Shown here piece after piece: positions 58,035-64,000 of a DNA stretch of 64,000 bases (positions within the stretch are counted from its first letter, which is position 1; each line of letters starts with the position of its first letter). The notes below the pieces were generated by a model that was not told where the DNA came from, ran no database searches, and saw nothing but the letters and a program-made list of their open reading frames with translations. The translations under genes and the position numbers were made by a program. The DNA is taken from the NCBI RefSeq assembly GCF_000764305.2, contig NW_025945881.1, forward strand, positions 496,001 through 560,000, written 5' to 3'. The stretch comes from Hyalella azteca (lineage: Eukaryota > Arthropoda > Malacostraca > Amphipoda > Hyalellidae).

Positions 58035-58456
58035 GTCCATTTACGACTTATGCTTGAATGTGACAGTCTATTTACGTATGTATGCTCGGGGGTGACAGTC
58101 AATTTACGAATGTATGCTCAGAGTGGTCTATTAATTTACAAACGTAATTTATGAACGTTTATAAACGTTGTCAATTTACGAACGTATGCTCAGAGGGTGA
58201 CAGTCAATTTACGAACGTATGCTCAGATGGTAACAGTCAATTTACGAACGGTATGCTCAGAGGGTAACATTCAATTTACGAACGGTATGCTCAGATGGTA
58301 ACAGTCAATTTACGAACGTATGCTCAGATGGTAACAGTCAATTTACGAACGTATGCTCAGATGGTAACAGTCAATTTACGAACGGTATGCTCAGATAGTA
58401 ACAGTCAATTTACGAACGGTATGCTCAGAGGGTAACAGTCAATTTACGAACGGTAT
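58035..58456. repeat. 33-34-bp minisatellite truncated at an N
   Basis: CAGTCAATTTACGAACGTAT plus GCTCAGATGGTAA, about 11-12 copies. Some units have CGGTAT and are 34 bp long. Left copies are degenerate, right copies are clean and stop at the N (58457), so the true array length is unknown. Confidence 0.93.
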
Positions 58457-58457
58457 N

Positions 58458-61400
58458 AAGATATCTGCCGGGTCGCCCGTCTTCAACGGTTGCTGCGAGA
58501 GTCCCGCCTGTCACTTATAAATTGTGCTCGTCTCTCGTGCCAAGACGAAGTGATCCATTGATAAATAATGTAGAAACATGAAGTAAAAAGCACTGAAAAA
58601 GGGGGCCAAAAAAAAAAGGCAAAAAAAAACTTGACAAATTAAAAAAATTTAATTGCGGCATATTTAAATTTGTCATGTAGTATTATTAGCAGCAGTTGCA
58701 TTACCAGAAAATTTTACGCAAAGTCGTAAAATATTACGTCGGGAAAATTTTATTCGTTAGCCATTCTTGAGTTTTCTGAAAGCCCGACAGTACGTAAAAG
58801 AAATGTATCAAGTTTATTCGACAATTAAGTCTGGCAGATGTCTTCGCTTCGTTTGGGGTATGAAAGTTCGAGTTACAATCGTACACTTTTGTGAAACTAT
58901 TAAATTTGTTATTTATAGTTTGCTTATCGCACTTTATTTAATATTGTTAAAATTCAAAATCAATTTTGCAGCCGTACATGACAGAGAAATTGGGCTGTGT
59001 GAGCAATGGTAAGAAAAACGTCTTGTAATGTAATAAATTTTCAAGTATTAGGTGAGCAGATAAAGTTTTTCGAATTCTAAAGGAAGATCAAATTTATCAT
59101 TGGTATTTTCCGATTTGAAATAATAAAACTCTTGTAAAATAAAATAAGTATTCAAGATATATCAATATTCTCAGGTTCTGTGTCAAGTGACCACAACCGT
59201 AGAGGGAATATTCAGGTCTGATTAAAATTCAATTTCGATACCTGCCTGCTTCCGAGTATTCATTGTTGTCACACAAAGCGGAAACGTTTATGGGAAATTC
59301 AACGCAAAGTATGGAAATTATTCAATGGTCAGGAGTAAAAATCTAGTTTTATCACAAATTATTTCTAATATTTGAAGATACATCTAAATTCTTCCTTAAA
59401 TTTAACAAATAATTTTCAATGTCAATTTGAATATATTTTTATATTACAAAAACTCGGATTGGGTGACATCAAGACGACTGGATATCGCACCAAGTGAACC
59501 ACTTGTAGGATTATCCGTAGAGTTTTTGTCAGCCGCGATATACGAACGATCGACTTTGAAGGCTACAGCCTATAATATAGCCCTACGAGAGCCAATAGCA
59601 TGAGTACTATAGGGTAAGGAACCAAGAGTGACTTCCAAGTGATCTTCCAATGTAAGTTACATACTTTTTCCCGTCCATATATGTAGTTTTTCTTAGGTCA
59701 GACATACGGTGGGCACAGCTCTGCTGTCTTAATAAATGCAATAATATAAGTTTTATTGAGAGGTAAATTATTCTGAAAATTGCTAGTTTTTAGTCATGTC
59801 TTGTTTTAACAACTTATTAATTATGCGAACGTCCTCATATAACTAATGAGTTGTACAGAAGCTCGTTCATCAGTTTTAACGAGGGTAAAATCTACGGTTA
59901 AATAATATATTTTCATGAAATACTTCCATGAGGCAGACATTTTCTTTTGAATATTACAGATTTTAACGAAATGAATGCCATAAAATGTTTAATTAACTAA
60001 TTGACACTGCTCTTTTCCAGTGTAAATTCCCTTCAACAAGGAATATCTTTTCAAAAATGGAACACAAAATGCATTAAAATATGCACCACTGAACGCGAGT
60101 GCAAATAATAACGTAAAGCCGGCACGAATATATATTGTTTATAGTTCAAGCTGAAATGGACTTTTTTTGGAAACTATTGGAAAAGTATTTTACCAACGAG
60201 TCAATTCTTTCTCTTGATTATAAACATTAAATTTATCTTATTCTATTGAACATTATAAATGTATAATAACTGTCGTATAATTGCATATCAGAATTACAAA
60301 TTACACCAAAATCTGGTTCAAGGGAGAAGACCAATTCATTAAACGGTTTCGTAAGTTTGACTTCATGATTAGAAAAAAATCCACAAACTTATGCAATATT
60401 TTAAAGCAATTCTTTCTTCGACACAAATAAAATCTTCATTAACCAGAAACCCTCTGGTTCATTTGTGATGGCAGTCCTAATTTCTAGAGAAAATAATAAT
60501 GTAATTAGCTTAGGCAGTCAGGCGGTCATAGCTTCTTGCCACGGCAGTGAACTTCACGATACACAATGTCTATATATTGGGAACTTATCCATATGTGAAC
60601 CATACTTCACAATACAGTAGCCGGAGACCAAACACGTCATGAAATTGTCATCCTAAAAGTTATATAATAATCATTGGTGGCCAACTGCCGAAAAAAAGGT
60701 GGCCACCATTATTAACGTGCGATTTTTGCTCCATTCAATCACCATTCAGTTCACTCGTAACCAAATAGTTTCATTCTTTGTAGTTCACAGTTTTAGATCC
60801 AGTAAAGAAATAATACAGGCACAATATTACTGCTCTATAGCAGTCAAATGACAAAGATATCATTATGACAAGCAAGAAATGTTATCAACACAAATTTACT
60901 AGGCGGAAAATTGGAAAGAGCCTACAGTATATCGTATTCCATCATTTGTTATGCAGCTAATTAATATTACACGCTAAGATCTGTCTAGCTTATTTTCAAT
61001 GTGAATTGCTCGTGTAATTTCATTATCCTGTTAAGTGCACGTTAATGAGGGAAGGCTGCTAGAGCCTTGATCCTTCCAGCATTCATGTTAGTCTCTTTAA
61101 CAACATACCATTTACTTTCCACGAACTCAATCTTGCATTAAATTTCAAATTTAATTCAGAGTAAATTTTCTTCCATTAATCAATTTTTATTCATGTTATC
61201 TGAAAATAATTTAGATATCTCATTTGCACGCAACAAACCAATACGCACAATATAAACTGCCTTCGTAAATAAATGTTTATCATTACGAATCCAATGACAA
61301 TTTTACGACTGTTTGTATATTTCAATTACCTTAGTACGGTAGACAGAACTCAATTCTGTTCTTACTCCTTGTTTAGAAACGGCGGGAAGCACGTGAATGA

Positions 61401-61869
61401 ACGTAAGGTATTGAAGAAATATAATATAACGCTGCGCTAGTTCAATTGAAAATTAAGATTTTGCTAGAAATAGTGATGCTAGAAAATTTTTATACCCTTT
61501 AGTTCATAATCATTCAATCATTTTTTGATGATGTCATTAACAATAGTTGTGGTTCATACAAAAACTATTGAACGTTTATATTATCAAAATTAATATAGGA
61601 GAAGCAAATAATTTAAAATCAGAATTGATGTGAGTGCCGTGAATTCGGCAGAAATTTTGAATTACGAGCAATCTGTTTCAAAAGATTGTGTTTATGAGTG
61701 TTGGTCAAAAACTATTGTCCATCTAATTGTTCTAACGGACATTTATTGAATAATATAAGCAGGAAAAAGGCTTGGCGAATGCGACTTTAATAATATAAAA
61801 CTCACATTTTACTCAATTGTTACCTTTAACATGTATTTTTCATTGTAACCGCGACACGTGTGACCTGGA
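58458..61869. other. 3.4-kb stretch, nothing assigned
   Basis: Begins with unrelated GC-richer sequence after the N (AAGATATCTGCCGGGTCGCC). Later parts are AT-rich. 60674-60709 has a small GGTGGCCACC inverted repeat. No gene recognised. Confidence 0.45.
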
Positions 61870-62080
61870 CACTAAAATTCACATCACGTATTCCTGAAAC
61901 AGAAGGCGAACGGTCGTAGACAAGCCCCATCTGTTGGTCAAGGGACTTTGGTGGGATTTTAACCTGCCGTTGAATAGCTCAATACAGCCTCCAGGGATTC
62001 CAATACGGACTCAAACACCAAAGAAGAAACATCGGCATTGAGCTGCCCAGCTGCATCCTAATACAGCTCGCCACTCCGCG
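61870..62080 (-). mobile_element. Degraded tRNA-derived SINE
   Basis: On the minus strand GGAGTGGCGAGCTGT supplies an A-box-like TGGCGAGCTGT (62063-62073), and GGTGTTTGAGTCC supplies a B-box-like motif (62007-62018). Further in, CAACGGCAGGTTAAAATCCC is a second, altered B-box-like phrase. It may therefore be two tRNA-like units or a dimeric SINE. No intact cloverleaf. Confidence 0.45.
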
Positions 62081-64000
62081 CGATTATACATAGCATTTTT
62101 TTTATCGGTATGAATGACCGTTTGGGTCAGTCGAGATCCTTAATTCAGAACAGTAAATAAAAACTTGATTCGGTAAAAAAGCAGGTAGATTTTTATTGCT
62201 TATAAATGCAAAGTGCCATGTAGATTTAGTTCAGATTTGGATTAAACATGAAATAAAACGAGATTAAAGCAACAAGTTTACACTATCTGAACTCAAACAA
62301 AGTCTGGAAAACACAATGAACAGTAAAAGTAAGACATGATAAGTGAGCCAAAACAAATCGAACATTAATTTTTTGTCCATTTTCAAATTAGGTCATTACG
62401 ATAGTATTATTGTTAGATAAATTCCGTGTTCACATAAAAGGAATTATTCAACATGATTTTCAATAATAAATGCGGACAACTCTGAAAATTAAAACATGTT
62501 ATGTATTCATCAGGAAGAACAATATTTATTATTAATGTATTAGCGAAACATTAAAATTACTTTAAATCCTTTCCTCGGTTCTATGTTATTTAAAATAAAA
62601 AAACAATACATCAATCAAAATGGTCCTTGAATTGTAGAAACCTCTTGATAGCACATTATTGCACAGCAGAGGTTCCTATAAGCGCGTGTTATACTCAAGA
62701 AATTCTATGAAGCAAAATTTGGTGCATGATATGGAAACGATTAACTATATTAAGGAGCTACTTACTACCTAAAATATGATAGCACCTAGGCTGGGCAAAG
62801 CGACTTTGTGAACTGCTTTGTTGTAAGCGACCCAAAAATAATATAGAACTATGTTCCTATGCATCACTCATCAATTGTGCAGAAATAGTTCAATGAAAAG
62901 AACTTCATTCGAAAGATACTCTGCACTTACGCATCTTAGGAAATCTACGTTATTATTAAAATTTATTAGGAATTTAAAAACAAAATTAATGACATGTAAA
63001 TTCACTTTATCTTCATAAATAAAAACGTTTTGCAGATCAGCTCCATTGTAATGTAAATAACACAGTCAGTTATAAATAAAAAATTCACTGTCAGACATTA
63101 AAAGCTTAAATTGACTAAATAAGAGACAAAGTAAATTAAAGTGACTCGGTGAGACTTATTTATCTGCTTATAATCTTAAGAATATGAGAACTGACTGTTG
63201 GATTTAAGCTAGGCTTTACTTTGCAAATATAAAGGGATTCTAAAATTCGTAAGTCAGAAATTTTAAGGCCGGCTATAGAAGCTAAAGTTCAGAAGTCGTA
63301 ATAGGAGACTGGTACAATGCACTGCTCGGAATGAATTCTGACGAATGAATGAGGGGGATACGTAAGAAGATTTCTTGCTCGAAAACTCCGTCCTTAATGC
63401 TCGTCATCTCTAGAATGTAAGTTTCGTGACGTCATATCGAAGTACGGTAATGCGCACAACTGAATTTGTAAACTAAAGACAATCGCAGAACAGTTAATTA
63501 TTTATTATCGCAATGAAATTATTTATTATTGTATTTTGTCATCGCCAAACACATGAAACAGTTCCGAATAATATCAAATATGTTATTCTCGCGACATAAT
63601 GAGGTCGTTGTGTGTACATTGTCATTAACATTTTCTTTTATTTTACAGGTTTAGTTGGATGGGGAAGCCCGCGAAAAAAGTAAATTTAAAACCAGTGATA
63701 ATAATTTCAAATTTCAGAATCAAACAAGAATTTCAAGTAGTTAATACTGTCTCACAAACTTTCGAAAAATAAGCTCAAATCTCATTACTAATTTTGAGTT
63801 TGCTTGTGACAGTATTTTATGATGGAACACACACAATTTTGATGCCATAATTAAACATACACAATTTTTAAGAAATAATTAAAAAATCCGGATAAAAATT
63901 TGATTTTAACCTCCAATCAGAGATTTACAAGTACAATTTATGCTTATTATGAAACACAACAACCAGATGGAATTCGTTTCCGGCGCTCTCTTACAGCCAG
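62081..64000. other. AT-rich end of window
   Basis: Nothing assigned. TTTTATTTTACAG at about 63636-63648 looks like a splice acceptor, but the following frame (GTTTAGTTGGATGGGGAAGC) stops within about a dozen codons, so no exon is called. Confidence 0.45.

Noticed and set aside
59448..59569. Possible minus-strand exon: acceptor-like TATTATAG, about 40 open codons with ordinary residue composition, donor-like GTAATA
   Set aside because: A stop-free run of 40 codons with chance splice-like ends is common, and no homology is recognised. RNA-seq junction reads would be needed to revive it.

Overview
This 64 kb window is AT-rich, gene-poor eukaryotic nuclear DNA. It is dominated by minisatellites, tandem duplications and short interspersed repeats. 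No open reading frame could be recognised as a real gene. The longest frames either lie inside tandem arrays, where a repeat unit that is a multiple of three keeps several frames open at once, or are short with no recognisable domain. There are no operons, ribosome-binding sites, rRNAs or intact tRNAs. The tRNA-derived SINE heads, TIR-bearing short elements, (GACA)n/(GGAC)n-bearing repeats and general texture suggest an invertebrate. An arthropod, perhaps a crustacean, is my inference, but the sequence does not prove it.

Layout. 1-6.1 kb: a 33-bp minisatellite, degenerate arrays, the first copy of a short palindrome-bearing family (called A here), a long imperfect inverted repeat at 4.4-5.0 kb, and a 41-bp array with a 123-bp higher-order period. 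6.8-14.2 kb: a tRNA-like relic, 45-bp and 34-bp arrays, a second A copy and a 19-20-bp degenerate array. 17.6-25.9 kb: a segmental duplication in which two blocks (C and D) each occur twice. Its paralogues act as filled and empty sites for a TIR-bearing MITE-like element (M) and for element A. M itself carries a nested dimeric repeat (B). Copy C2 ends at an N followed by a complete Nextera mate-pair junction adapter, so the assembly there is artificial. 28.2-29.9 kb: an 87-bp and a 714-bp tandem duplication. 37.4-39.1 kb: a satellite of about 220 bp built from two alternating 110-bp monomers, flanked by two B elements. 40.0-43.4 kb: 30-bp and 24-bp minisatellites, one broken by an N with its unique flank duplicated. 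45.7-47.5 kb: a near-perfect 40-bp hairpin, a fourth A copy and a tandem duplication of about 0.33-0.40 kb. 49.4-58.5 kb: GTG/CTG-rich DNA, a retroposon-like tail, an inverted repeat, 27-bp and 33-bp arrays, and another N gap. 58.5-64 kb: mostly featureless AT-rich DNA with one degraded SINE.

The genes do not work together here because none is supported. The window is best read as intergenic or long-intron sequence. Its value lies in the repeat families, the insertion history visible in paired paralogues, and clear assembly faults. I did not find a convincing new biological system. The nearest things are element A and the M/B nested elements, which I cannot assign to a named family.
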